Source: Verrucomicrobiaceae bacterium (GTDB lineage Bacteria; Verrucomicrobiota; Verrucomicrobiia; Chthoniobacterales; Chthoniobacteraceae). From it: a DNA stretch of 43,952 nucleotides. Below the pieces are notes generated by a model. That model was not told the DNA's origin and did no database searches. It saw only the letters and a list, made by a program, of their open reading frames with translations. The translations under genes and the position numbers were made by a program. Positions 18,598-27,316 of the stretch are shown piece after piece; the stretch's first letter is position 1, and each line of letters opens with the position of its first letter. The DNA is taken from the NCBI GenBank assembly GCA_005791535.1, contig SXWH01000086.1, positions 1 to 43,952 on the forward strand, read 5' to 3'.

Positions 18598-19794
18598 CTA
18601 GTGTGTTGCCTTTCGAAGTTCCGCCATCGCTTCGGCGAGGCCTTTCCCGACTCCGCCGAGAATCTTCGCCGAACCGAGGTAGTGAAATTCAAGATTGGAA
18701 ATCCCTTTCTCCAGCAACGTTCGCTCGCGCTCGGTCAAACCTTCCGCACGCATTTTCTCAAGCGCTGCCTTTTCATCGGCCGGTGTCATCTTTCCTTCGC
18801 TGGCCAGCTTCTTTGCCTTCTGCCGGATTTCGTTGTCCTTGGCTTTTGCCGCTGTCAGTTCCCTGTCCCAGAATTTTTCAGTACGCACGGCGGCGACATT
18901 CCCTTTGAACTCCGGCAGCAACGCGGGCGCGGCCATGGCATCGCGGATATTCTGATGGGTGCTCTTGTAGCGCTGCTGGTCGGGGCCGTAATCCGCAGTC
19001 GGGCCGCCGACGCCGATCACGCCAATGACAAACGGCATCTTCGGCGCGTTCAAATCCTTGCGCACATCACGGATGAAATGCGCCATCACCGTGCTGTAGG
19101 AATCGTAGCCCCCGGCCTTGTCTCGATTCGGGTAGGTGCCCTGGTCCACCATATCATTCCAACCCTGAAACCACGCGAAGCCCGCCAACTCATAGCCTGC
19201 TGCCGGGTCGTATCCGGGCACCACGCGCTTCGGGTCGGCGAGAACCTTTTTCACGTGCTCGATCATGAGACGGTAATACACACCCGTCGCCTTCGCCTTC
19301 TCGGCATTCATCGCGGCGACATCCTTCCCCTGCTTCGCAAACCCAGCGAGCTGCGTCTCATTGAATACGTAAGGCCCGGCGCTCGGCGGACGAAAATCCG
19401 TGTTCAGGCTCTTGCCTCCCCACGAAGTTTTAATGAGCAGAATCGGCGCATCCGTCGTTTTCTCGGTGTAAATTCCAAATGTGAACTCCGGCCCGAGCTT
19501 CTCGGTCGTCGCGCCGAACCCGGCCGTGAGCTTTCCTGTCTGTTCCGTGGTGTCGTCCTTCGAGCAGCCGATCGACGAAATCCACACGCGCTCGCACACC
19601 TTCGGCTTTCCGTCCGCATCCGTCATCTCGGCGAGCATTGGCTTAGTCGCCGGGTCCATGCCGATTACTTCCATGGTGCTGATCTTTGCGTGGCCCTGCA
19701 TGTTTGACTGCCCCGCCAGAATGTAGACTTGGAGTGGCTTCGCAGCGGAGGCGGCGACTGATGATGCAATAAGAAAAGTGAGGATTCTGTTCAT
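18598..19794 (-). CDS. Secreted sialate O-acetylesterase-like carbohydrate esterase (SGNH type), copy 3
   Basis: 398 residues with signal peptide MNRILTFLIASSVAASA. The block YILAGQSNMQGH carries the nucleophile Ser30 of SGNH carbohydrate esterases. Further family segments are LLIKTSWGGKSL, FAWFQGWNDMVD and a C-terminal FHYLGSAKILG that supplies the likely catalytic His. The fold removes O-acetyl groups from sugars such as sialic acid or plant and algal glycans. It is closely related to the esterase at 26059-27303: both share NTEFRPPSAGPY-like and GYDPAAGYE-like blocks. It sits 76 bases downstream of the PDZ/toroid/HEAT gene on the same strand, so the two are likely co-transcribed. Acetyl-ester removal next to a sulfatase suggests stripping of a decorated polysaccharide. 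The substrate is inferred, not shown. Confidence 0.87.
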   Translation of the reverse strand: MNRILTFLIASSVAASAAKPLQVYILAGQSNMQGHAKISTMEVIGMDPATKPMLAEMTDADGKPKVCERVWISSIGCSKDDTTEQTGKLTAGFGATTEKLGPEFTFGIYTEKTTDAPILLIKTSWGGKSLNTDFRPPSAGPYVFNETQLAGFAKQGKDVAAMNAEKAKATGVYYRLMIEHVKKVLADPKRVVPGYDPAAGYELAGFAWFQGWNDMVDQGTYPNRDKAGGYDSYSTVMAHFIRDVRKDLNAPKMPFVIGVIGVGGPTADYGPDQQRYKSTHQNIRDAMAAPALLPEFKGNVAAVRTEKFWDRELTAAKAKDNEIRQKAKKLASEGKMTPADEKAALEKMRAEGLTERERTLLEKGISNLEFHYLGSAKILGGVGKGLAEAMAELRKATH

Positions 19795-19870
19795 AGGATG
19801 GAGTCTGACGATGGTGATGTGACAGGATATGATCCGGTTGTCGCGGATTTCGTAGCGACCGCTCCCGCGA

Positions 19871-22267
19871 TTATTGAATGCGCTTTAATTCCGGACGGTC
19901 TGTGGACGCCTCGATTTTCGCGATGGTTTCGCGCACGGCGGCAGCTTTTTCGAGGCTGAGTTTCTTCGGGAAATCCGGCTCGCGCTGCTCAAAGTATTCG
20001 GCGGCTTCACGAAGCTGCGGAATGACCCGCTGCGCGTGTGCACCGTATTGCAAAAGAATGGGCAGTATCTCCTTGATGCGCTCCTGACTCGCCCACGGAT
20101 TCTGCGAGCGGACGTAGTCGGCGGTGGCGCTGAGTCCCTCCTCGACGCCGTGCGAGGCGAGCAGCTTGAGGCCGCTGAGGCGCACGCCATCGGCAAACAT
20201 CTCACCGCTCGGCGCAGGCTTCACGATGGCTTCGTAAATCGCGGGAAGCAGAGGTTTGATTTCGTCGTAGCTGAGTCGCTTGTAAATGCCGCTGACCTTG
20301 CTGCGCGCGTGACCGTCCTGGTTTTGCAGACCACGTGCGATTGCGATGCGGAGTTTGTCGCGGTCCACGCCTTCGAGTTTCTTCGCGTCGTTGAGCATCT
20401 TCTCAAAAACCGCGCCGCACAGATAGCGCTGCTCCATCGCGCGCGGGTCGTCCTTCTCCGGCGTGCGGGCGATACGGTCGAGGATGTCGGGCAGCGCGGG
20501 TAGCGCCTCCTTGCCGATTGCGGCGAGAGCGTCGGCGGCTTTGACGCGCAGCCAAAGGTCGGGGTGCTGGAGCGTCTTGCGAAGCTGTGGAATGGCGGGC
20601 GCGGCGGCTCCGCGGAGTTCCTCAAGCGCGTGGCAGGCGCCGATGCGGGCGTCGAGCGATGGCGAATCCAGAAGCGCGATGATCGCGGTCACGGGCGCGG
20701 GTTTGCGCGCGGAAAGTTCCATTGCAGCACGCTCGCGCACGATGGGCGACCAAGAACCGAGGCGCGCCAGCAGGTCCGGCTCGGGCAGTTTCTGGTAAAA
20801 GGATTTGCGGTCCTTGTTGTCCCAGCCGCGTCCGTCAGCGATCACACTCTGGGCATCGGCGGCGGTGAGCGGTGTCGCGACGCCGGGCTTTCTTCCGGTG
20901 AGGACGATCTTCTTCAATGGCAGCGCGTATCCGAGCAGGTAAGCGCCGGTGGCGTCCCAGCCTTTGTAGCTGTCGAAGCTCGGCTCCGGCGGGCCTTGGT
21001 GCGTGAACGATCCATCCCATCGCCGCGCGAGATCGTGATACCACGCGCCGAATTCCTGCATCCACGCACCCGTCGCGTGCGGGCCTGCCTGACCGATGGC
21101 AGGAAGCGACCACGTCATATTGAAGAAATTTCCCGTGTGCCCGCAGTCGCGCTCCGCGCCGTGCGAAGCAACGGCCATGCGCGTGAAATACTGCGCAGCC
21201 TTCGCTTCACCGAGTCTTTGAAACAACACGGCCGCCATCCCGCATTTGCCGTTGTCCTCGTGTGTTTCGGTCCACGCAGGATGGTCGCCGTAGGGCACCG
21301 CGCCTTTTCCGACGTAGAACCGCATGAGCTTCGCGCTCAACTCGATGGCTTTCGCGACCTCCGGATCCTTCACGCCAGCATCGCGCGCCATCACGAGTCC
21401 GATCGTGAGCGGAAGGCCGGGCGCGTTCATCATGCCGTAGCCGCCGAGCCGTCCGTCGGGTTTGGCAAAACCATGTCCCCACGAGCCGACCACGCTCTGC
21501 CCATTCGCAGCCTCCAGAGCGAGCCGACGCAAACCCGGCAGGACCGACTGATCTCCCGTCGCCGTGATATACTCGGACAGCAGGATCATCACGTAGCCGT
21601 AATACCAGGTCTGCATGGACTTGCCCGAGAACTCGGACGCCCACTGCGCCTCTCGTTTTACAAGCGGCAAATGCGCCAGGTCTCCGCTGGCAAGCAGCGC
21701 CAGGGCGTTCAGTGAACGCGGGATTGCATCCGTTTTTTTCGGGTAATCCTCGGTAACCATCCGCGCCGCGAGCGCCTGGATTCCCAGCTCTAAAATCCGC
21801 TTCGATTTGGGACAATCGAACGGCGCCGTGGCGCTGAACTTGCCCATCACCGGCAGCTTCACCACGACCTCTTCGGCTTTCCCCGCCCGCCAGCGAGTGA
21901 GCGCGAGCTTTCCGCCACCAGCCTCCGTTTCCGCCGCTGTGATCGCGCGACCCAGCTCCGTGCGCGGGTCGAACGAAAATGCCTTTCCGCCCGCGCCGAG
22001 CAAAACATCACCCACTGCCATCACACCATCCGCGGGCGAACCCGCATCCACTTTCGTAACAGCAATCTGCCGCGCATCCGTGGTCACGAGCTTGTCGCAA
22101 AACATCCATCCGCGCATTCCGGTCGGCCCGAGGTTCCAGTCCTTCTTCGCCTTTTCGGGAATGACATCGCCCTTGGTGAAATCGGGCATCGCAATCTTTT
22201 CTCCACCCGCAGCGAGTGATGAGGATGTTAGCGCTATAAGCGCGAGGAAGGTGAGTGTGGTTTTCAT
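19871..22267 (-). CDS. Secreted PDZ / alpha-toroid / HEAT-repeat protein, copy 1 (probably DUF6288 family)
   Basis: 798 residues from the ATG at 22267, which opens the signal peptide MKTTLTFLALIALTSSSLAA; the frame runs open further upstream but without signal features. Residues about 45-140 form a PDZ-like domain (ITKV/GSPADGVMAVGDVLLG). The central part (about 150-500) is helix-rich and looks like an alpha/alpha toroid with motifs SWGHGF, GYGMMNAPGL, HEDNGKC (His336-Cys342), GHTGNFFN (His377) and GAYLLGYALPLK. The C-terminus (about 510-790) is HEAT repeats. The paralogue at 39385-41793 conserves the same motifs in the same order. I recall this architecture as the uncharacterised DUF6288 family, but cannot confirm that here. 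The invariant polar motifs suggest an enzyme active site, for example on a glycan. It is in a run with sulfatase, peptidase and esterase genes. Confidence 0.82.
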   Translation of the reverse strand: MKTTLTFLALIALTSSSLAAGGEKIAMPDFTKGDVIPEKAKKDWNLGPTGMRGWMFCDKLVTTDARQIAVTKVDAGSPADGVMAVGDVLLGAGGKAFSFDPRTELGRAITAAETEAGGGKLALTRWRAGKAEEVVVKLPVMGKFSATAPFDCPKSKRILELGIQALAARMVTEDYPKKTDAIPRSLNALALLASGDLAHLPLVKREAQWASEFSGKSMQTWYYGYVMILLSEYITATGDQSVLPGLRRLALEAANGQSVVGSWGHGFAKPDGRLGGYGMMNAPGLPLTIGLVMARDAGVKDPEVAKAIELSAKLMRFYVGKGAVPYGDHPAWTETHEDNGKCGMAAVLFQRLGEAKAAQYFTRMAVASHGAERDCGHTGNFFNMTWSLPAIGQAGPHATGAWMQEFGAWYHDLARRWDGSFTHQGPPEPSFDSYKGWDATGAYLLGYALPLKKIVLTGRKPGVATPLTAADAQSVIADGRGWDNKDRKSFYQKLPEPDLLARLGSWSPIVRERAAMELSARKPAPVTAIIALLDSPSLDARIGACHALEELRGAAAPAIPQLRKTLQHPDLWLRVKAADALAAIGKEALPALPDILDRIARTPEKDDPRAMEQRYLCGAVFEKMLNDAKKLEGVDRDKLRIAIARGLQNQDGHARSKVSGIYKRLSYDEIKPLLPAIYEAIVKPAPSGEMFADGVRLSGLKLLASHGVEEGLSATADYVRSQNPWASQERIKEILPILLQYGAHAQRVIPQLREAAEYFEQREPDFPKKLSLEKAAAVRETIAKIEASTDRPELKRIQ

Positions 22268-22393
22268 GGATTCATAAAATTTGCTCCTGCGGCTTTGCCG
22301 GTTTGGGAGAATACTGGAATGCGAATGCACCGGTAGTTTCGTAAAATTCATGGGCAGTTGGACGATTCTGAGTGGTGATGGATAGGTTCAACG

Positions 22394-24508
22394 CTACCTC
22401 CCCGACATCCCAAGCTGATCGAAAAGGAACGCGAAGACGTCGGCTTGCTGCGCGATTTTCTCGGTGAGGCCGGTGCCCATGCCGTGGCCGGAGGAGGCGC
22501 TGAGGCGGACGAGGATGGGATGTTCGGATGCAGTGGCAGCTTGCAGGCGGGCGGTCATGCGGCGGGAATGCGCGGGGTTCACGCGGCCATCGGTCTCTCC
22601 GGCGAGGAAGAAGACGGCGGGGTATTTCGCGCCGTCCTTCACGTTGTGATAAGGCGAGTAGGCGTGCAGCGCGCGGAACTGCTCGGGGTTTTTCACGGTG
22701 CCGAATTCGGTGACGTTGAACGCTCCATTCGGATCCAGCTCGACGCGGAGCATGTCGTAGAGGCCGACGTGCGCGACGACTGCGCGGGCGAGTCCGGGAT
22801 TCTGGGTAAGGAACGCGCCCATGAGCAGGCCGCCGTTGCTCCCGCCTTCGACGGCGAGTTTTTCCGGCCGCGTGTAGCCGCGATCGATGAGGTGTTTCGC
22901 GCAAGCGGCGAAATCGTCGAAGACGTTTTGCTTCTTCGTGAGATTGCCCGCGAGGTGCCACTCCTCGCCGTATTCGCCGCCGCCGCGGATGTTCGCCACG
23001 ACGTAGATGCCACCGCGGTCGAACCACAGACGGTTCTCGAAATCGAAGAACGGCCTCATGCAGTGCCCGTAGCCGCCGTAGGCGTAGAGCAGCGTGGGAT
23101 TGGAGCCGTCGAGCTTCGTGCCTTTGCGGCGCAGGATGTTCACGGGCACCTTTGTCCCGTCCTTGCTCACGGCGAACTCGCGCACGGCCTCGATGTCCGA
23201 AAGGTCCACCGGCGACGTGTTGAAGAGCGCGGTCTTATTCATAGCACCGCTGACCGGGTCGTAGCTCATCCACGCAGCGGGCGCGACAAAGCTCGTTAAG
23301 CGGAATACGATTTGATCGCCGACCTCCAGCATCCCTCCGACACCCGACGCCTCGGGAAGCGGGAGGATGCGTGCGTCTTTTCCATCGAGCGAAAACTGCC
23401 GCACGCGCGACGGCCCGCCGAGCATGTCGGCGACGAAAAGAAACTCCGCCGTCGGCGTGATGTCCTCGATGACCGCCTCGCTCTCCGGCACCACCACGAC
23501 CGCATCGGCGAGCGCGCCCGTCACCGGCATCCGCAGCACTTTTCCACGCGGCGCGTCCTTTACCGAACGCAGGAAAAGGGCACTGCCATCGTGACTGAAC
23601 ACGACTTCCTTGATGCCGTCTTCGTGCCGCGTGATTTGCCGCCAAGCCGCGCCGGCTTTGGTCTCGTGGACGTGATGCGAGAACTCTCCGCCATCGCCAT
23701 TCGCCACCGCCGCGAGCAGCCAGCGACCGTCTTCAGAAGTCTCCAGTTCGATTTCCGCGATGCGCGGGAAATCACGCCCCGTGCTGTATTCATCCGCCTC
23801 AACAGGCGTGCCGAGTTTATGGAAATAGATTTGCTGGAAGAAGTTCAGGTCCGCCTCCGGCTTCTCTCCCTTGTGCGGATAGCGCGTGTAAAAAATGCCG
23901 CTGCTGTCCGGCAACCATGCCGCGCTGCCTCCGCCAGTCGGATACTGCACGCGGGCGATGCGGTCGGGCAGATGCTCGCCGGTTTCCGTGCGGAAAAAAT
24001 GGAGCGTTCCGTCCTCGCTGCCGTCCTCCGAGAGACAGACGGCGATGAGTTTTCCATCCGGCGACGGGACAAACCAATCCATCGCCACCTGCCCTTTCGG
24101 CTCCAGTTCGTTCGGGTCGAGCACCAAGCGCTCCGAGGCCAAATCATCCACCGACGTCAGCGCGACGAGCAACCGCTGCTGCTTCGGCGGCTGAAACTTC
24201 AGCGCGAAAACCCGGCCCGGCCTTGCCACCAGCCCGCCATGCGAAGGCGTGTCCTTTGCATACAACGCCGTGAGTTGCTTCTCGATGCCGGCCCGCTCCG
24301 CGCGCCCATCCAGCCACGCCCGCGAGTGCTTGTTCTGCGCATCGGTCCAAGCCTTCACCGCAGGCGACCCCGTCTCCTCCAGCCAGCGGTAATCATCCAC
24401 GACCTTCACGCCGTGGTACTCATCGGTGACGGGTTTCTTTTCAGTCGGCGGAACAGCGGCGGCGATGGACATGATCAAGGTGAATGATGCGAGGATGATG
24501 GGCTTCAT
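22394..24508 (-). CDS. Secreted prolyl oligopeptidase (peptidase family S9A)
   Basis: 704 residues from the ATG at 24508, with signal peptide MKPIILASFTLIMSIAAA. The frame is open far upstream, but this start gives a signal peptide and a 4-base ATGA overlap with the sulfatase stop. The N-terminal seven-bladed propeller starts with DEYHGVKVVDDYRWLE, typical of S9A. The alpha/beta-hydrolase domain has GGSNGG (Ser557), ETDGRVNP (Asp640) and SSGHGMGTG (His675), giving a complete triad. The enzyme cuts short peptides after proline and would act in the periplasm. Its translational coupling to a sulfatase suggests that peptides and sulfated glycans come from the same substrate, such as a glycoprotein; this is inference. 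Confidence 0.93.
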   Translation of the reverse strand: MKPIILASFTLIMSIAAAVPPTEKKPVTDEYHGVKVVDDYRWLEETGSPAVKAWTDAQNKHSRAWLDGRAERAGIEKQLTALYAKDTPSHGGLVARPGRVFALKFQPPKQQRLLVALTSVDDLASERLVLDPNELEPKGQVAMDWFVPSPDGKLIAVCLSEDGSEDGTLHFFRTETGEHLPDRIARVQYPTGGGSAAWLPDSSGIFYTRYPHKGEKPEADLNFFQQIYFHKLGTPVEADEYSTGRDFPRIAEIELETSEDGRWLLAAVANGDGGEFSHHVHETKAGAAWRQITRHEDGIKEVVFSHDGSALFLRSVKDAPRGKVLRMPVTGALADAVVVVPESEAVIEDITPTAEFLFVADMLGGPSRVRQFSLDGKDARILPLPEASGVGGMLEVGDQIVFRLTSFVAPAAWMSYDPVSGAMNKTALFNTSPVDLSDIEAVREFAVSKDGTKVPVNILRRKGTKLDGSNPTLLYAYGGYGHCMRPFFDFENRLWFDRGGIYVVANIRGGGEYGEEWHLAGNLTKKQNVFDDFAACAKHLIDRGYTRPEKLAVEGGSNGGLLMGAFLTQNPGLARAVVAHVGLYDMLRVELDPNGAFNVTEFGTVKNPEQFRALHAYSPYHNVKDGAKYPAVFFLAGETDGRVNPAHSRRMTARLQAATASEHPILVRLSASSGHGMGTGLTEKIAQQADVFAFLFDQLGMSGR

Positions 24509-26052
24509 GGTTTCGTGGAGCCGCGGCTCCGTCCGCTGCTTTTGGATGCTTCGAGCAGGGCTTTGAGTTCCTTCGCGATCTCGGGTTGTTCGGCTTGGAC
24601 GTTCTTCGTTTCGCCGGGATCGGAGTCGAGATTGTAGAGTTGCACGGATGCGTCGGGGGCGGTGCCCGCAAGGATGAACGGTTTGAGGCCCGGATTGCTC
24701 TCGTACCGGTTTCCACCGGAGCCGGGGTGGTCGAGGTATTTCCATGGACCGCGGCGGATGGCTAGGGTGCTCGCGCCGCGGAAGGCTTGTGTGAGCAGGT
24801 ACGGGCGGATGGGCGCGGTCGCCTCGCCCAGCAGCGCGGGGAGCATGTTGAAGCTGTCTTCGGCGGCGTTTTCGGGAAGCCTGGTGCCGGTGATGGCGGC
24901 AGCAGTGGCCATCACGTCGGAGAGGCTGGTGAGTTGCGCACTCGTCGAGCCGGGTTTCACTTTTCCGGGCCAGCGGACGAGGAACGGCACGCGATGGCCG
25001 CCCTCCCAATTGTCCCGTTTCATGCCGCGCCACGGGCGTGCGGGGTCATGGCCATGGTCGGCGCGCATGTGGATGACGCTGGTCGTTTCCGGACCGTTGT
25101 CGCTGGTGAAAATGATGAGCGTGTTGTCGGCGACGCCGAGTTTCTCCAACGTGGCAAGCAATTCGCCGACGACCCAGTCGAGCTGATGGATGAAGTCGCC
25201 GTGCGGCCCGGCTTTGCTCGCGCCTTTGAACTGCGGCGCTGCAAACGACGGCAGGTGCACGGCCTGCGCCGAGTGGAAGAGGAAGAACGGCTTGCCCGGC
25301 GAATTGCGGACGTGCTGTTCGAGAAACTCGCGGCTCTTCTTTAGAAAGACGAGGTCCACTTCCTCCATCGGAAAATCCGGCGCGATGAGACCTGCGCGGC
25401 AGTCGTCGGCGTACGCGTGTTTGGGCAGATTCGTTTTGTCGATGAGCCGCGTCGGCGGCACGGGCACGCGGTCGTTTTCGATGAATGCGTAGAGATAGTC
25501 CGTCGTCGGGCAGCACGCCGTGCCGAAGAACTTGTCGAAGCCGCAATCCACCGGTCCGCCCTCGACGCGGCGGGAAAAATCCACGCGCTTCACGGCTTCG
25601 ACGCCGCTGCCGCGCACCGGCTGTCCGTCTTTTTCGAAAAACGTGAGCCCGATGTGCCATTTGCCGACGCATGCGGTCGCGTAGCCATTCGTGCGGAGCA
25701 TCGCGGGCAGCGTGAGACGGCCCGGTGCGATGAGCGACGGCCCGCCGGTGGCCTCGAACACCCGTCCGCCGTTCGGCACACGAAACGCCATCTGCCCGGT
25801 CATCAGCGTGTATCTCGTCGGCGTGCAAACGGTCGCCGGGCTGTGCGCATCGGTGAACCGCATCCCTTCCCGCGCGAGCCGGTCGATGTTCGGCGTCGGG
25901 ACTTTCGATTGGTCGTTGTAGCACCTCACGTCGCCGTATCCCAGATCGTCCGCGAGGATGAGCAGGATGTTCGGTCGCGTCGCTGCGGAATCGTCCGCAA
26001 AAGACGGAAACGCGAGCAGGCACGCGATAGCTACGACGAATCGGGAAAGCAT
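24505..26052 (-). CDS. Secreted arylsulfatase-type sulfatase (Cys-type)
   Basis: 515 residues with signal peptide MLSRFVVAIACLLAFPSFA. The metal-binding start NILLILADDLGYGDVRCY and the sulfatase signature CTPTRYTLMTG place Cys76 as the residue converted to formylglycine, so an anaerobic or aerobic maturase encoded elsewhere is needed. Further family blocks are VGKWHIG, TSDNGPE and the C-terminal LYNLDSDPGETKNV. The reaction is hydrolysis of sulfate esters on sugars or aryl groups, in the periplasm. It starts 6 bases after the esterase (26059-27303) and overlaps the peptidase start by 4 bases, so the three are one translational unit. The exact sulfated substrate cannot be read; the family subtype resembles those active on sulfated polysaccharides. 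Confidence 0.94.
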   Translation of the reverse strand: MLSRFVVAIACLLAFPSFADDSAATRPNILLILADDLGYGDVRCYNDQSKVPTPNIDRLAREGMRFTDAHSPATVCTPTRYTLMTGQMAFRVPNGGRVFEATGGPSLIAPGRLTLPAMLRTNGYATACVGKWHIGLTFFEKDGQPVRGSGVEAVKRVDFSRRVEGGPVDCGFDKFFGTACCPTTDYLYAFIENDRVPVPPTRLIDKTNLPKHAYADDCRAGLIAPDFPMEEVDLVFLKKSREFLEQHVRNSPGKPFFLFHSAQAVHLPSFAAPQFKGASKAGPHGDFIHQLDWVVGELLATLEKLGVADNTLIIFTSDNGPETTSVIHMRADHGHDPARPWRGMKRDNWEGGHRVPFLVRWPGKVKPGSTSAQLTSLSDVMATAAAITGTRLPENAAEDSFNMLPALLGEATAPIRPYLLTQAFRGASTLAIRRGPWKYLDHPGSGGNRYESNPGLKPFILAGTAPDASVQLYNLDSDPGETKNVQAEQPEIAKELKALLEASKSSGRSRGSTKP

Positions 26053-26058
26053 CGGAGG

Positions 26059-27303
26059 TCAGCGAGACTTTTGCTCCTTCATCATTGCGAGCGTTGCCTC
26101 GGCGAAGGCCTTGCCCATCAGCGCGAAGGTCTTTGCGCAGCCGAGATAATGGTAGCCGGCGTTCGACGCGCCGCGTTTCCACAACTCGACCTCGGCGGGC
26201 GAAATCAGCTCGGACTCAAACTTCTTCAAATACTCCTTCTTCTCTTCCTCCGTCATCTTCCCGTCTGCGTTCGGGTGGTCCTTGTGCTTGCTGTTTAAAA
26301 AGTAGCTCATCTGACGCACCTTCTCGCGCTTCTTGTCGATCGCGTCCAACTCCTCGGCCCAGAATGGCGCGGTCTCCACAGCGGTGACGTTGCCTTTGAA
26401 CTCCGGCAGCAGCGAGGGAGCGGCCATGGCCTTGCGGAAAGCGACCGTGTTGCCTTCCGCCTTCAATCCGCCGACGCCGAGCACGCCGATGACGAACGGC
26501 ATCTTCGGTGCACCCAAGTCCCTCCGCACATCGCGGATGAAATCGGCCATCCACACGCCGTACTTGCTGTAATCCCTCGTCTTGCCGTCCGCACCCTGCG
26601 GGTAGGTGTTGCCATCCACGAGATCGTTAAAGCCCTGGAGCCAGACAAATCCGGCAATCTCGTATCCCGCCGCCGGATCGTAGGCCGGGCAGACGCGCTT
26701 TGGATCGGCGAGCACCTTCTTCACATGCTCGATCATGTAGCGGTAAAAACGGCCCGTTTCCTTTTCCTTCTCCGCTTTCACTGCGGCGATATCCTTGCCC
26801 TGCTTCTGCATCTGCGCGAGCTGCGCTTCGCTGAATTCGTAGGGCCCCGCGCTCGGCGGGCGGAACTCGGTGTTCAGACTCCTGCCGCCCCACGCAGTCT
26901 TGATCAGCAGCACCGGCTCGGTGAACGCCGCATCCATCATCAGCCCGAATGTGAACTCCGGCCCGACTTTTCCGCCATCCTTCGTCGGCTGGTCGCCCCG
27001 CGCGCCGAAGCCGGCAGTGAGATTGCCGGTTCCCTCGCCGTTCGCGCTGCCGTCGTATCTGCCCGTGAGGTAGGAAATCCACGCACCTTCGGCAACCGCC
27101 GGTTTGCCATCCGCCCCGCGCATCATTTTCAAAAGCGGCGCGGTCGCGGGATCATCGCCGATGTAATCGAACGTCTCGATCTTTGCGTGTCCTTCCATGT
27201 TCGACTGGCCGGCGAGAATGAAGACTTTGAGCTTCTTTTCCGCCGCGGAAGCCGGGCTGCAAAGCGACGCCATGAAGGCGATGAGAGTAATGATGAGTTT
27301 CAT
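26059..27303 (-). CDS. Secreted sialate O-acetylesterase-like carbohydrate esterase, copy 2
   Basis: 414 residues with signal peptide MKLIITLIAFMASLCSPASA. FILAGQSNMEGHAK carries the predicted nucleophile Ser34. Shared blocks with the 18598-19794 paralogue are LLIKTAWGGRSLN, FRPPSAGPY, FVWLQGFNDLVDG and the C-terminal AGYHYLGCAKTFALMG, in which the histidine is the likely catalytic base. A charged helical insert (about 330-370, rich in Lys and Glu, including EEEKKEYLKKFESEL) is longer than in the paralogue. The enzyme is expected to remove acetyl groups from a glycan in the periplasm. It lies 13 bases after the Sel1/papain-like gene and 6 bases before the sulfatase start. Deacetylation plus desulfation by neighbouring genes is a common arrangement for decorated polysaccharides. 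Confidence 0.88.
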   Translation of the reverse strand: MKLIITLIAFMASLCSPASAAEKKLKVFILAGQSNMEGHAKIETFDYIGDDPATAPLLKMMRGADGKPAVAEGAWISYLTGRYDGSANGEGTGNLTAGFGARGDQPTKDGGKVGPEFTFGLMMDAAFTEPVLLIKTAWGGRSLNTEFRPPSAGPYEFSEAQLAQMQKQGKDIAAVKAEKEKETGRFYRYMIEHVKKVLADPKRVCPAYDPAAGYEIAGFVWLQGFNDLVDGNTYPQGADGKTRDYSKYGVWMADFIRDVRRDLGAPKMPFVIGVLGVGGLKAEGNTVAFRKAMAAPSLLPEFKGNVTAVETAPFWAEELDAIDKKREKVRQMSYFLNSKHKDHPNADGKMTEEEKKEYLKKFESELISPAEVELWKRGASNAGYHYLGCAKTFALMGKAFAEATLAMMKEQKSR

Positions 27304-27316
27304 GTGGATGTGCGTT

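Noticed and set aside
24509-25033. Upstream extension of the prolyl oligopeptidase frame
   Set aside because: Overlaps the sulfatase in another frame and lacks protein character; the ATG at 24508 has a signal peptide and ATGA coupling.
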